Below, piece by piece: positions 1-8,800 of a stretch of 64,000 bases of DNA. This stretch comes from CAYUHK01 sp964475165 (GTDB taxonomy: Bacteria; Verrucomicrobiota; Kiritimatiellia; JAAZAB01), in the NCBI GenBank assembly GCA_964475165.1, contig CAYYVN010000009.1:11668-75667 (forward strand), in the 5' to 3' direction. The translations under genes and the position numbers were made by a program. Position 1 is the first letter of the stretch, and each line of letters opens with the position of its first letter. The notes under the pieces were generated by a model. It was not told where the DNA came from. It saw only the letters and a list, made by a program, of their open reading frames with translations, and ran no database searches.

Positions 1-411
1 CAATTTTTCGGCTCGGATAATGCTGGGGCCCTGGAGACCGGCGGCTTGTGCGCCGCGGGCGATGAGGGTTTCGACCAATTCCACATTGACCTCATGATTA
101 AGTACTTCTTCGACCACGCGCATGCTGGCCGCATCGGTGACGCGCAAGCCGCCGACGAAAACGGGCTGCAAGCCTTGTTCGGTCATGCGCCGTGAGATGG
201 CCTTGCCGCCGCCATGCACGATGACCGGTTTTAAGCCCACGCATTCCAGAAAGGCGGCATCGGTGAGGATGTTGTCATGGCAGGCTTTATCTTCCATGGC
301 ACTGCCGCCGAACTTGATGACGACCGCCGCGCCGCGGAAGGCCCGGATATAGGGCATGGCCTCGATGAGAATGCCGGCTTTTTCGATGATTGTTCTCAGA
401 TGGCTGGGCAT
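1..411 (-). CDS. argB: Acetylglutamate kinase ArgB (partial, C-terminus beyond window)
   Basis: ArgB phosphorylates N-acetyl-L-glutamate, the second step of arginine synthesis, in the cytoplasm. About 137 N-terminal residues are visible before the window edge. They carry the amino-acid-kinase glycine motif (VVIKFGGSAM, about residue 31), the second glycine loop (PVIVHGGGKAIS, about residue 63) and the FVGGLRVTD motif that binds acetylglutamate. The ATG lies two bases after the argJ stop codon, so the two arginine genes are almost certainly co-transcribed and probably translationally coupled. The frame is open to base 1. Only the distal half, including the nucleotide-binding Lys/Asp region, cannot be checked here. 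Confidence 0.95.
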   Translation of the reverse strand, partial: MPSHLRTIIEKAGILIEAMPYIRAFRGAAVVIKFGGSAMEDKACHDNILTDAAFLECVGLKPVIVHGGGKAISRRMTEQGLQPVFVGGLRVTDAASMRVVEEVLNHEVNVELVETLIARGAQAAGLQGPSIIRAEKL

Positions 412-413
412 GG

Positions 414-1625
414 TTAGGTCATGTAAGAGGCATTGATGCGCACATAATCAGCGCTGCAATCACAGGTATATATGAAATAGGATGATGACCCGAGATGCAG
501 GTTGATGTCAATAGTGAACTCGGGTTGCAGGATGACCTCACGCAGGGCATCCGGCGCCAGATCCGTGGCTTGGCCGTCTTTGACGGCCGTCAGGCCATCG
601 TAGGCGATCTCGATCAGTTCCGGGCGCAGCGCCACGCCGGCATAGCCCACCGCGCAAATGACTCGGCCCCAGTTGGGGTCGGCGCCAAACCAGGAGGTCT
701 TAACCAGCAATGAATTGGCCACCGCCCGCGCTACGGCGGCGGCGGCGCGGCGCGAGGGGGCGCCCTTGACCCGGATGGTGACCAGCTTCGTGGCCCCCTC
801 GCCATCTTTGACGATCATGCGTGCCAACTGACGGGTGGCTTCGTGAACGGCGGCCTGGAAGAGAGGCCAGCCCGGCTGGCCGCGGCGCAGCGGTTTATTG
901 CCGGCTTGGCCATTAGCCAGGAAGAGAATGGTATCGTTGGTGCTGCGGTCGCCATCCACGGAAATGCGGTTGAAGCTCTGTTCGGCGGCCGTCTTCAGGC
1001 AGCTTTGCAGGGCCTCCGCTTCCACGGCCGCATCGGTGGTGAGAAAGGCCAGCATGGTGGCCAGCATAGGGTTGATCATACCGGCGCCCTTGGCCATGCC
1101 GCCCAGGGTAATCGGTCGGCCATCCAGGGTGAATTGCAAGGCCAGGTGTTTAGGGTGCGTATCGGTGGTCATGATCGCCGTGGCGGCAGCGGCGCCGCCA
1201 GTGGGGCTGAGCTGCGCGGCGGCCTGGGCAATGCCCGTCGCCAGGCGCTCCATGGGCAGCGGGCGCCCGATGGTGCCGGTGGAGCAAACCAAAATGCTGC
1301 GCTGGTTTAGTCCCAGCTGTGTGGCGGTCAATTGTGCCATGGCCTGTGCATCGCGCTGACCTTGCCTGCCGGTGCAGGCATTGGCATTGCCGCTATTAAC
1401 GATGATCGCGCGCAGGTTGCGGCCGGGGGTGCGTTGGCGGCAAAGTTGCACGGGGGCCGCCGTCACCCGGTTAGTGGTATAGACCCCCGCCGCCGTGCAG
1501 GGCCTCTCCGAGACGATGAGGGCCAGATCTTTACCTTGCGCTTTGATGCCCGCGGCTACGCCGGCGGCTCGAAACCCTGCCGGCGAAGAGATATGCCCGG
1601 CGCTCTGACTTATTTTGGTTTTCAC
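414..1625 (-). CDS. argJ: Bifunctional ornithine acetyltransferase / N-acetylglutamate synthase ArgJ
   Basis: ArgJ transfers acetyl from N-acetylornithine to glutamate, giving the cyclic arginine pathway. The 403-residue length is normal for the family. It has the KGAGMI motif (about residue 179) followed by the autoproteolysis site with nucleophile Thr190 in LATML, and the conserved NSGNANACTG near residue 77. I chose the GTG at 1623-1625, which gives a start (MKTKIS) at the usual family position. The frame stays open upstream to another GTG at 1704-1706, but that extension has no family resemblance. The gene follows rpsI by about 108 bases and precedes argB by two. Whether the enzyme also uses acetyl-CoA (bifunctional form) cannot be told from sequence alone. 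Confidence 0.93.
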   Translation of the reverse strand: MKTKISQSAGHISSPAGFRAAGVAAGIKAQGKDLALIVSERPCTAAGVYTTNRVTAAPVQLCRQRTPGRNLRAIIVNSGNANACTGRQGQRDAQAMAQLTATQLGLNQRSILVCSTGTIGRPLPMERLATGIAQAAAQLSPTGGAAAATAIMTTDTHPKHLALQFTLDGRPITLGGMAKGAGMINPMLATMLAFLTTDAAVEAEALQSCLKTAAEQSFNRISVDGDRSTNDTILFLANGQAGNKPLRRGQPGWPLFQAAVHEATRQLARMIVKDGEGATKLVTIRVKGAPSRRAAAAVARAVANSLLVKTSWFGADPNWGRVICAVGYAGVALRPELIEIAYDGLTAVKDGQATDLAPDALREVILQPEFTIDINLHLGSSSYFIYTCDCSADYVRINASYMT

Positions 1626-1733
1626 GGCAATCAACCTTGTCTTTGATGGATAAAACGCGCGCGGGTTGTTTTTAGTAGCCGATCGGTGAGCAGCCCACGG
1701 CGCCACGCAAAAACAAACGGTCTGCCCAAGGCT

Positions 1734-2132
1734 TTAACGTTTCGAGAATTGGAAACGTTTGCGCGCTCCGGGTTGCCCCGTTTTCTTGCGTTCCTTGATG
1801 CGCGCGTCCCGGGTGAGGAAGCCGCTGCTTTTCAGGACCTGGCGCAAGGAGCCGTCAAAGGCCACCAAGGCGCGGGCAATACCATGGCGCAGGGCGCCGG
1901 CTTGGCCCACCAACCCGCCGCCATGCAGTTTGGCGCGGATATCGAAGCGGGCATCGGTATTGGTTAGCTTGAGCGGTTGTAATACAAAGTTGCGGAGGGG
2001 CGCCACGGGAAAATAATCCTGGAATGCGCGCCGATTGATGGTTAGCTGGCCGGTGCCGGCCCGCAAACGCACGCTGGCCACCGCATTCTTGCGGCGACCG
2101 GTTGCCACAATTTCAGATTTTATCGCGTCCAC
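1734..2132 (-). CDS. rpsI: 30S ribosomal protein uS9
   Basis: Small-subunit protein S9, 132 residues, whose C-terminal tail reaches the P-site tRNA. The sequence has the early ATGRRKNAVASVRL motif, the GGGLVGQAGALRHGIARAL core and the invariant basic C-terminus ending FSKR. The start is a GTG at 2130-2132 preceded by AAGGAG with a six-base spacer; the open frame upstream of it overlaps rplM and is not S9-like. It lies 19 bases downstream of rplM, the usual L13-S9 pair, and should be transcribed from the rplM promoter. Confidence 0.96.
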   Translation of the reverse strand: MDAIKSEIVATGRRKNAVASVRLRAGTGQLTINRRAFQDYFPVAPLRNFVLQPLKLTNTDARFDIRAKLHGGGLVGQAGALRHGIARALVAFDGSLRQVLKSSGFLTRDARIKERKKTGQPGARKRFQFSKR

Positions 2133-2151
2133 TTCTTTCTCCTTGGCATTT

Positions 2152-2580
2152 TTAAGAATCAATGGCTTCCGGGTTTTGAGCGGCATGCGGATGGGTGGCA
2201 TCCGGATAAATTTTCAGCCGCCGGAAAGCAACTCGCATCAAGCGGTTCTTGGGCAACATGCGCCGCACGGCATCGGCGAGCATGCGTTCCGGATGGCGTT
2301 GCCGAATGATGCTGGCCGGATAGGTCTTGCGTCCGCTGCGGTGGCCGGAATAATCCTGGTATATTTTCTGCTCCTCTTTTTTGCCGGTCAATTTGATCTT
2401 GCCAGCGTTGATCACGACCACATGATCGCCCAAGTCCAGATGCGGAGCATAAGTGGGCTTGGTTTTGCCGCGGATGATATTGGCGATTTTAACCGCCAAG
2501 CGACCCAAGACCTTGTTCTCAGCATCGATCAAATACCACTGGCGGCGGATATCTGCTACACGCGTTAAAGTTGTTTTCAT
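2152..2580 (-). CDS. rplM: 50S ribosomal protein uL13
   Basis: Large-subunit protein L13, an early assembly protein, 142 residues as expected. Recognisable blocks are WYLIDAENKVLGRLAVKIA near the N-terminus, GDHVVVINAGKIKLTGKK in the middle, and the MLPKNRL motif near residue 110. It is the first gene of the rplM-rpsI-argJ-argB unit and is preceded by a near-consensus promoter at 2610-2638, with a GAGGAAGG ribosome-binding site upstream of the ATG. The C-terminal residues after LKIYPDATHPH are less conserved, as is usual. Confidence 0.97.
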   Translation of the reverse strand: MKTTLTRVADIRRQWYLIDAENKVLGRLAVKIANIIRGKTKPTYAPHLDLGDHVVVINAGKIKLTGKKEEQKIYQDYSGHRSGRKTYPASIIRQRHPERMLADAVRRMLPKNRLMRVAFRRLKIYPDATHPHAAQNPEAIDS

Positions 2581-2609
2581 GACAAACCTTCCTCTAATGG
2601 AAAGCCGCC

Positions 2610-2638
2610 ACCATAGGTCAGGGCGGTGGGGCTGTCAA
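2610..2638 (-). promoter_or_regulatory. Near-consensus sigma-70 promoter for rplM-rpsI-argJ-argB
   Basis: Read on the minus strand: TTGACA (2638-2633), a 17-base spacer and TATGGT (2615-2610). The -35 box is a perfect match. The predicted start is about 20 bases before the rplM ATG. The same two hexamers and spacer recur before tRNA-Thr/rpoD. Confidence 0.75.
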
Positions 2639-2640
2639 CT

Positions 2641-2687
2641 AAAAAAACTTTTTTTGGCGGGCCGCGCGGCATTCCGCGCCGCCCGCC
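2641..2687 (-). terminator. Hairpin and T-run after lpxD, candidate terminator
   Basis: On the minus strand a GC-only two-part stem (2687-2682 with 2661-2656, and 2679-2674 with 2669-2664, loop of four) ends the lpxD unit. It is followed by seven A, a G and seven T. The T-run is separated from the stem by the A-run, so it is not a textbook intrinsic terminator, though the A and T runs could pair and extend the structure. It sits directly against the rplM -35 box, a sensible place to separate the two units. Confidence 0.4.
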
Positions 2688-2733
2688 CGGCGGGGCCTTG
2701 GCGCCTGGCTGAGACAGATGCACCGCGGGCGAT

Positions 2734-3768
2734 TCAGCTCTCTTTTTGTTCCAACTTGGCGAGGCGCTCTTCCAAGGCGGCCACCTTGGCTTTCAGCTCA
2801 GGCAGACGGGAGATATGGGCGATGAGCTTGGTGGCTTTGTTGTAGGGCGCGGCGGGTGAACCCCACACGAAAGTTCCGGAAGGCACATCCTTACTAACCC
2901 CTGATTGGGCGCCGACGATGACATCCGAGCCGATCACCAAATGCCCGGTCACGCCCACCTGCCCGGCCAGAACGGTGCGTTCCCCGATAGCGGTGCTGCC
3001 CGAGATACCCACCTGGGCCACCAGCACGCTGTTATCGCCAATCACGACATTATGCGCAATCTGGACCAGATTATCGATCTTGACGCCGTGACCAATGCGC
3101 GTCTGGCCGAAGCGCGCGCGGTCAATGGTGACGTTAGCCCCGATTTCCACATCGTCGCCGATAACCACTATGCCGATCTGGGGGATTTTACGGCGCTGCG
3201 CGCCTTCCTGGGTATATCCAAAACCATCGCTGCCGATCACCGCGCCGTTATGGATGATAACCCGATTACCGATCCGCGCGTATTCGCGCACGCTGACCTG
3301 CGGATAAAATTTGCAATCTTCTCCGATAATGGTGTGCGCCCCGATATAGCATCCGGCCACGAGGATGCTGCGCGCGCCGATGGCGGCGCCGGCTTCGACG
3401 ACGCAATGCGGCCCAATAAAGATTTCCGGTCCGAGCTGAGCATCAGGGGCAATGCTGGCGCTGGGATGAATGCCGGGAGGAAAGAGGATGGGTGGTGGCG
3501 CGAACCACTGGGCCACTTCCGCGAAGGCTTTATCGGGGTTGCGTACGCGGATCAGCGTGGCCGGGCAGGGGCGCTGCCAATCCTCGCCGACAATCACGGC
3601 GGAAGCCTTGGTATTGGCGGCGGCCGGCGCATAGCGGGGGTTGATGATGAAGGAGAGCTGCCCGGGTTGGGCTTCGCGAATGCCGGAGAGGCTGCTGATG
3701 AGCAGCTCGCCATCGCCTTCCAGTTTGCCTTGCAGGCGTTGAGCTATTGCGGCTACGGTCAGTTGCAT
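2734..3768 (-). CDS. lpxD: UDP-3-O-acylglucosamine N-acyltransferase LpxD
   Basis: LpxD adds the second, N-linked acyl chain in lipid A synthesis; its presence implies lipopolysaccharide. The protein is 344 residues: an N-terminal uridine-binding domain (about 1-100), then a left-handed beta-helix of hexapeptide repeats (about 105-310), then a short C-terminal coiled coil rich in Leu/Lys/Glu. The catalytic His lies in QIAHNVVIGDN, and NGAVIGSDGFGY is the second signature. The ATG at 3766-3768 gives the normal start; the frame continues upstream into skp but without family similarity. It follows skp by four bases. fabZ, lpxA and lpxB, which often follow lpxD, are not here. Confidence 0.95.
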   Translation of the reverse strand: MQLTVAAIAQRLQGKLEGDGELLISSLSGIREAQPGQLSFIINPRYAPAAANTKASAVIVGEDWQRPCPATLIRVRNPDKAFAEVAQWFAPPPILFPPGIHPSASIAPDAQLGPEIFIGPHCVVEAGAAIGARSILVAGCYIGAHTIIGEDCKFYPQVSVREYARIGNRVIIHNGAVIGSDGFGYTQEGAQRRKIPQIGIVVIGDDVEIGANVTIDRARFGQTRIGHGVKIDNLVQIAHNVVIGDNSVLVAQVGISGSTAIGERTVLAGQVGVTGHLVIGSDVIVGAQSGVSKDVPSGTFVWGSPAAPYNKATKLIAHISRLPELKAKVAALEERLAKLEQKES

Positions 3769-3772
3769 AGTC

Positions 3773-4384
3773 CTATTTCCGGTGTGGCGCCTTGGGCTTG
3801 GCCGCGGGTGCGGTTGAGCTTTGATTGAGAATGGCCAGGATCGCGGCGGTGATTTCAAAACTGGGATCGGCAAAGAGGACGGCTTCCACATTGTTCAAGG
3901 TTTTGCCGGAGCTATCCAGCACCAAGGAGATCTTATGTTCCTGCGCATAGTTCTGGATCACCCGGCGGATTTCGAGGATGATCTGTTGTTGTGTCTGGCG
4001 CATTTGATCGCCGAACTGTTTTTTGCAGCTTTGATCGAATTCCAGGAGCTGTTCTTCGGCTTTATGCAGTTGCGCCAGTTTAAGCTCTTGGGCCTGTTGC
4101 TGGTTGGCCCGTTCGGAGTCCTTGAGCGATTTATCCCGCGCGGCCGCGTTCAGGGTTTCCAGTTCGCTTTGGCAGGTTTTAATCTTGGCCAGCAGGCTTT
4201 GGCGCTGACGATCCATCTCATCGGCGCGCGCTTTGAATAGGGCGTTGGCTTCCTTGGTCTTGTGATATTCATCGAAGATGCGCTCCATGGATACCAGCGC
4301 CACGCGCAGCTCGGCGCGGGCCGCTGGCGGCCCGGCCAGGATCAGCAAGGCCCCGATCAAGATTATGAAGGTATAGCGCGGCAT
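3773..4384 (-). CDS. skp: Periplasmic OMP chaperone Skp/OmpH family
   Basis: Skp trimers carry unfolded outer-membrane proteins across the periplasm to BamA. The 203-residue product has a signal peptide (hydrophobic core IILIGALLILAG, cleavage probably after PAARA near residue 24). After it come the VALVSMERIF strand typical of OmpH, a long charged coiled-coil region (about 50-140), the return strand ISLVLDSSG near residue 155 and a short basic tail. It lies between bamA (27 bases) and lpxD (4 bases), the classic bamA-skp-lpxD order. The family is short on fixed residues, so the call rests on architecture plus context. Confidence 0.88.
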   Translation of the reverse strand: MPRYTFIILIGALLILAGPPAARAELRVALVSMERIFDEYHKTKEANALFKARADEMDRQRQSLLAKIKTCQSELETLNAAARDKSLKDSERANQQQAQELKLAQLHKAEEQLLEFDQSCKKQFGDQMRQTQQQIILEIRRVIQNYAQEHKISLVLDSSGKTLNNVEAVLFADPSFEITAAILAILNQSSTAPAAKPKAPHRK

Positions 4385-4411
4385 TGGTTTTTTCCTCTCT
4401 TCAACGATCCG

Positions 4412-6772
4412 CTAAAAACCGTAACCGATCCAAAAGTTAAAGCGTGGTGCGGTTCGGGAAAGATCGCTGCTGATTTCCAGCGGCCAGGCGTAATCCACCC
4501 GGATGGGAAACGAGGGGATCTCCAGGCGTAACCCGATGCCGGCATCCGAGCAATACTCTTGCAAATCAAAATCAAAGGCGTCAAGCCAAACATTGCCGAT
4601 ATCATAGAAGGCGGCCAGGCGGACGATCCTTTTATAGAGCGGAATGGTGTATTCCAAGGTGCCCAGGGCCGCGGTTTTGCCTCCGATCGCTTCACCCTCT
4701 TCGCTGGGTGACACTTTGCGATATTTGAAACCCCGCAGCGTGCGCGGGCCGCCCAGAAAGAGGCGATCGAAAATATGCACATCATCGCTCTGGCCATATT
4801 CCTGGACGGTCTCGGCCCAGAGCCGCAAGCTCAGCGTATGATCAAAGAGCGCCGGGAAATAGGATATGCTTTCGCCTTCCAGCTCAAAAACATCCACATC
4901 GCCGCCCAGCGCCCCGCCGCTGACCCGTCCGGAGAGGGTGATCTTATGGCCGCGCTGGGGCACGAAGACGTTATCGCGCGTGTCATGCACCAGCGCGAGC
5001 TTCAAGGAGCTGTTGAGAAAATCGCCCTTTTCATTCTGGATCCGCGCTATGGCGTTGGTATCCATGCTATAAATGGAGGTGCGTTCCAGGCGGTAGGTGA
5101 GGTTGGCCCGCTGAAAAAACCAGGGCAGCGGCTTGCCGAGCGTCAGGGCGCCGCCGATGCGTTTTTCGCTGTAATAATCGCTGAGATTGCGGCGCACGGT
5201 GTTGTAGAGATCCAGGCCCAGGGAAAGTTTGCGATCCAAAAACCAGGGCTCGATGAAGCTCAATTGGTAATCTTCGGTTTCGCTGCCGAATTGCGTGCGC
5301 AGGCGCAGTTTCTGACCGGCGCCGGTGAAATAAGGCCAATTGAAGAGATCAAAATTACCCTGGGAAAGCTCCAGGAATCCAATGATTTCATCCACACTGG
5401 AATAGCCGGCGCCGATCATGAAATTGCCCGTCTTGCCCTCGGTCAGTTCGAAGATCAGATCATCCTTGAAAGGATCCAGGGTTTCGCGAGCATAGCTGCG
5501 CACCGAGTTTTCGGCAAAGAAACCAAGATTTTGAAGGATGCGTTCGCTGCGCCGGATACGGACCTGATCGTAAATTTCGCCCGGGTACACCAGCAGTTCA
5601 CGGCGGATCACTTTATCCTTGGTGCGCGTATTGCCACGGATTTCCACATAGCGAATATGCACCAGGCTGCTCTCGCTGACTTCAAAAGTGATATTGACGA
5701 CCGCCCCGCCCTCGGCGGTGCTCAAGAGCGGCTTAACCGTCGAGCGCATGTGGCCGCGACTCTGATAAAAATCGCGCAGATCATCGGCGGTGCGCTGGAT
5801 GGCTTCCAGGGAGGCCACCGCGCCGGGCTGGAGCTTGATGATGGCCCACAGGTTGGCTTCGGGAAAAAGCGTCACTCCGCGCAGCTCGAGGGTGCCGATC
5901 TGATATTGGGCGCCCTCGGTGATGGTGTAGGTGGCCTGCAATTTACCGGGGCGGTAGGCGCTGATCTGCGGCTCGCTGATCTGTACATCCAGATAGCCGC
6001 GGTTATGATAGAGGGCGCGTAACAGGTCGCGATCAGCACTCAGTTCGGCCGCCTGGAATTGGCCGCGCTTGGTAAAAAATGAAAAAATATGCCACAGCCG
6101 CGGGCGCATGGCTTCCTGCAGCATATCGGGCGGGACCGATTGGGGCGCCAGGGCGCGGCGCTGGCTCAAGCCGGCCAGGATACGCTGGCCCAGCGGCGGC
6201 GGTTGGTAGGTGTTGCCCTCGAAAGCCACCTTGCGCAAGCTGGCGCGCGCGCCTTCCAAGACGGTTAAAGTGACGCTGGCAAAGCCGCTGGCCGGATCCA
6301 AGGTGAGGGTCCACTCGATATGCGCTTCGAAATAATAGCGCTGTTGATATTCTTCCAAGACCTTGCGCGCCTGCCGGCTGAGAATGGCATCGCTGACCGG
6401 ATCGCCCGCCTCCAGCTCCATGAGTTTGCGGATTTTGGAAGGGCTGAGTTCGCGGGCGCCCTCTATGCTCAGGGGTTCGGCCAGGCGGGGGATGGGTTCG
6501 ACGATATAAGTGAGGGTGAACCCTTCAGAGCCGGGCGTCAATTCGGAGTCGATGAATGCGAAGCGCCCGGTTTCCTGTAAGGTTTTGATATCGCGTGAGA
6601 TCTGGCGCTGATCCAGCTCGTCGCCGGCGCGGGTGGTGATGCACTCCAAGACGAATTGCGGATCGGGGAGTTGAATGCCCCTGGTCTCCACTTGGATATC
6701 ATGGATCACCGCGGCGCTTAAGAGGGCTGGCGCCAGCGCCGCCCCGAGCAGGCCTGCGGAGCAGATTCTCAT
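4412..6772 (-). CDS. bamA: Outer-membrane protein assembly factor BamA
   Basis: BamA is the core of the machine that folds beta-barrels into the outer membrane. The 786-residue protein has a signal peptide (about 1-20), consecutive POTRA domains (about 22-420) and a C-terminal 16-strand barrel. Visible landmarks are VEIRGNTRTKDKVIRREL in the last POTRA, and in the barrel the FLGGPRTLRGF loop motif. The protein ends with an aromatic beta-signal (FWIGYGF). The ATG overlaps the dnaB stop codon by four bases (ATGA), an unusual coupling of a replication gene to an envelope gene. Skp and LpxD follow. Confidence 0.96.
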   Translation of the reverse strand: MRICSAGLLGAALAPALLSAAVIHDIQVETRGIQLPDPQFVLECITTRAGDELDQRQISRDIKTLQETGRFAFIDSELTPGSEGFTLTYIVEPIPRLAEPLSIEGARELSPSKIRKLMELEAGDPVSDAILSRQARKVLEEYQQRYYFEAHIEWTLTLDPASGFASVTLTVLEGARASLRKVAFEGNTYQPPPLGQRILAGLSQRRALAPQSVPPDMLQEAMRPRLWHIFSFFTKRGQFQAAELSADRDLLRALYHNRGYLDVQISEPQISAYRPGKLQATYTITEGAQYQIGTLELRGVTLFPEANLWAIIKLQPGAVASLEAIQRTADDLRDFYQSRGHMRSTVKPLLSTAEGGAVVNITFEVSESSLVHIRYVEIRGNTRTKDKVIRRELLVYPGEIYDQVRIRRSERILQNLGFFAENSVRSYARETLDPFKDDLIFELTEGKTGNFMIGAGYSSVDEIIGFLELSQGNFDLFNWPYFTGAGQKLRLRTQFGSETEDYQLSFIEPWFLDRKLSLGLDLYNTVRRNLSDYYSEKRIGGALTLGKPLPWFFQRANLTYRLERTSIYSMDTNAIARIQNEKGDFLNSSLKLALVHDTRDNVFVPQRGHKITLSGRVSGGALGGDVDVFELEGESISYFPALFDHTLSLRLWAETVQEYGQSDDVHIFDRLFLGGPRTLRGFKYRKVSPSEEGEAIGGKTAALGTLEYTIPLYKRIVRLAAFYDIGNVWLDAFDFDLQEYCSDAGIGLRLEIPSFPIRVDYAWPLEISSDLSRTAPRFNFWIGYGF

Positions 6773-8196
6773 AGTTCGTTCTCCGTTTCCGGCAGTGGTT
6801 CGCCCCCGCCGAAACTGGCCGATTCCGCATAATTCTCGAAGCGCATAAATTCCTTGAGAAAAGTCAGGTCGATTTCTCCGATGGGCCCATTGCGCTGCTT
6901 GGCGACAATCAACTGAGCGAGGGTGTCATCCTCAACCTTTTCCTTGGTGTCTTCCTTATAGAGGCTGGGGCGGCGCAGGAGGCAGACCACATCGGCATCT
7001 TGCTCAATGGCGCCTGAATCCCGCAGATCGGCCAGGCGCGGTTTGCCCTCGCGGGCTTCCGGGGCGCGGTTGAGCTGGCTGAGCACCAAGACCGGCACAT
7101 TGAGCTCCTTGGCCATATTCTTAAGCGCACCGGAAATAGCCGAGATTTCCGACTGGCGTCCCTCGCGGCGGTGTTCGGGGGAATTCAAGAGCTGTAAATA
7201 ATCAATGACGAAGAGGGCAATATCCTCTTTTTTCTTGAGGCGTCGCGCGCGCGCCCGCAGTTCCAGAATATCAAGCCCGCCGGTATCATCGAGGAAGATG
7301 GGCGCCTTCATGAAGACATCGGCGGCCTGGGCCAAGAGCCCGAATTTGGCATCGGTGATGAATCCGCCGGAAATATCATAGGTGGGGATACGCGCATGGC
7401 TGCCCAGGAGGCGTAGGATCAACTGCTCGCGCGACATCTCCAAACTAAAGACCCCCACCGCCCGCGGCTGCTCGGATTTTCCGAGAGCGACATTGCTGGC
7501 GATATTCATGGCCAGCGATGTTTTGCCCATGCTGGGCCGCGCGGCCAGGATGATCATTTCGCCGTTATGCAGTCCCAGCAGCATGTTGTCGAGGTCTTTG
7601 AAGCCGGTGGGGATGCCGCTCAGTCCTTGCTTGGTGCGATGGATGCGGTCGATCGTGGCCATGGTTTCCATGACCCCGGTTTTCCAGGGGACCATACCGC
7701 TGCGCCGTGCGGCCGAGATATTGAAAAAATCCTGTTCGACTTTGGCGAGAATCTGGTCGGCTTCCTCGCTGGAGGTATAGCAGGTGTTTTCGGAGAGCCG
7801 CGCGCAATCCACAATGCGCCGCAGCAGGTTCTGCTGGCGCACGATATCCACATAATACTCGGCATGCGCCGCGGTCGGGGTGGCATCGAGCAGTTGGTTG
7901 AGGAAAGGCAGCCCGCCGACGGCCTCCAGCTTGCCTTGGGCCTTGAGGCGATCGGAGAGGGTCAGGATATCTATCGGGCGGCGGGTTTCGGCCATATCCA
8001 GCATGGCCTCATAAATCGTCTGATGGGCGCGCAGATAGAAGGATTCCGGCCGGATCTGCTGTTCGATGCAGAAATCGAGCACCTTCTGCCAATCGAGCAG
8101 AATGGAGCCCAGCACGCTTCGCTCAGCTTCTTCGTTATATAGTGGCTTGCGCGCCCCGGCGCCCCGCTGGTTGGCAGCGCTGCTTTCAGAAGGCAT
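6769..8196 (-). CDS. dnaB: Replicative DNA helicase DnaB
   Basis: Hexameric helicase that unwinds DNA ahead of the replication fork. The 475 residues contain the N-terminal collar domain (about 15-120, NEEAERSVLGSILLD) and a RecA-like domain with Walker A ARPSMGKTS, Walker B LFVIDYLQLL, the QLNR motif and DLRDSGAIEQDADVV. No intein or insertion is seen. It starts two bases after rplI and its stop overlaps the bamA start, placing it within the rpsF-ssb-rpsR-rplI group, a common location for dnaB. Confidence 0.97.
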   Translation of the reverse strand: MPSESSAANQRGAGARKPLYNEEAERSVLGSILLDWQKVLDFCIEQQIRPESFYLRAHQTIYEAMLDMAETRRPIDILTLSDRLKAQGKLEAVGGLPFLNQLLDATPTAAHAEYYVDIVRQQNLLRRIVDCARLSENTCYTSSEEADQILAKVEQDFFNISAARRSGMVPWKTGVMETMATIDRIHRTKQGLSGIPTGFKDLDNMLLGLHNGEMIILAARPSMGKTSLAMNIASNVALGKSEQPRAVGVFSLEMSREQLILRLLGSHARIPTYDISGGFITDAKFGLLAQAADVFMKAPIFLDDTGGLDILELRARARRLKKKEDIALFVIDYLQLLNSPEHRREGRQSEISAISGALKNMAKELNVPVLVLSQLNRAPEAREGKPRLADLRDSGAIEQDADVVCLLRRPSLYKEDTKEKVEDDTLAQLIVAKQRNGPIGEIDLTFLKEFMRFENYAESASFGGGEPLPETENEL

Positions 8197-8198
8197 GG

Positions 8199-8648
8199 TT
8201 ATTCTCCAACCACCCAGACCTTGAGCGTGGCCTCCACCTCCGGATGCAGGCGGATCTTGATGGAATAGACGCCCAATTCGCGGATGGGCTCGGCGAGGTG
8301 GATCTTGCGCCGATCCAATTCCAGGCCTTGAGCCTGCAGACTATCGGCGATGTTTTGGACGGTGACCGATCCGAAAATCTTGTCGTTCTCACCCACCTTC
8401 ACCGGGATGGTGCAGGATATTTTTTCGAGCGCCGCCGCCGTCGCTTGCGCCGCTTCGCGATCCTGTTGTTGACGTAATTCGCGGGCCAGACGGTTTTTTT
8501 CGAGCCGCCTCAAAGCCGCCGCTGTGATCGGCGCGGCCAGCTTGCGCGGCAAGAGGTAATTGCGGGCATAGCCTTCCGACACTTTAACTTTTGCGCCTTC
8601 GAGCCCCAAGTTTTCTACATCCGCCATTAAAATAAGTTCGCGTGCCAT
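8199..8648 (-). CDS. rplI: 50S ribosomal protein bL9
   Basis: L9 binds at the base of the L1 stalk. The 149-residue protein has the N-terminal domain signature LGLEGAKVKVSEGYARNYL, a long connecting helix (LEKNRLARELRQQQ) and a C-terminal domain with GSVT and IKIRLHPEVEATLKV. I chose the ATG at 8646-8648, preceded by GGGAGAG. The longer open frame upstream lies in the 152-base gap after rpsR and is not L9-like. Confidence 0.96.
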   Translation of the reverse strand: MARELILMADVENLGLEGAKVKVSEGYARNYLLPRKLAAPITAAALRRLEKNRLARELRQQQDREAAQATAAALEKISCTIPVKVGENDKIFGSVTVQNIADSLQAQGLELDRRKIHLAEPIRELGVYSIKIRLHPEVEATLKVWVVGE

Positions 8649-8800
8649 GAATCTCTCCCTTGCTGGCGCGGGCAGGAACTCCGGCACCAGCTTAAGAGGG
8701 AAGGGATATTCAGCGCCCGGCCGGCTATCGGCGCGGCCGGGGCGCGGGAGCATCCTCTCCGCTCTTGGTTTATTTGCTTAACTGTTTCACCAATGCCGCC

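Noticed and set aside
1686..2568. Plus-strand frames opposite rpsI and rplM
   Set aside because: Antisense to certain ribosomal-protein genes with clear start signals.
4775..6022. 415-codon open frame on the plus strand opposite bamA
   Set aside because: It lies wholly antisense to a certain bamA gene, has no recognisable motif and no ribosome-binding site. GC-rich codon use leaves such frames open by chance.
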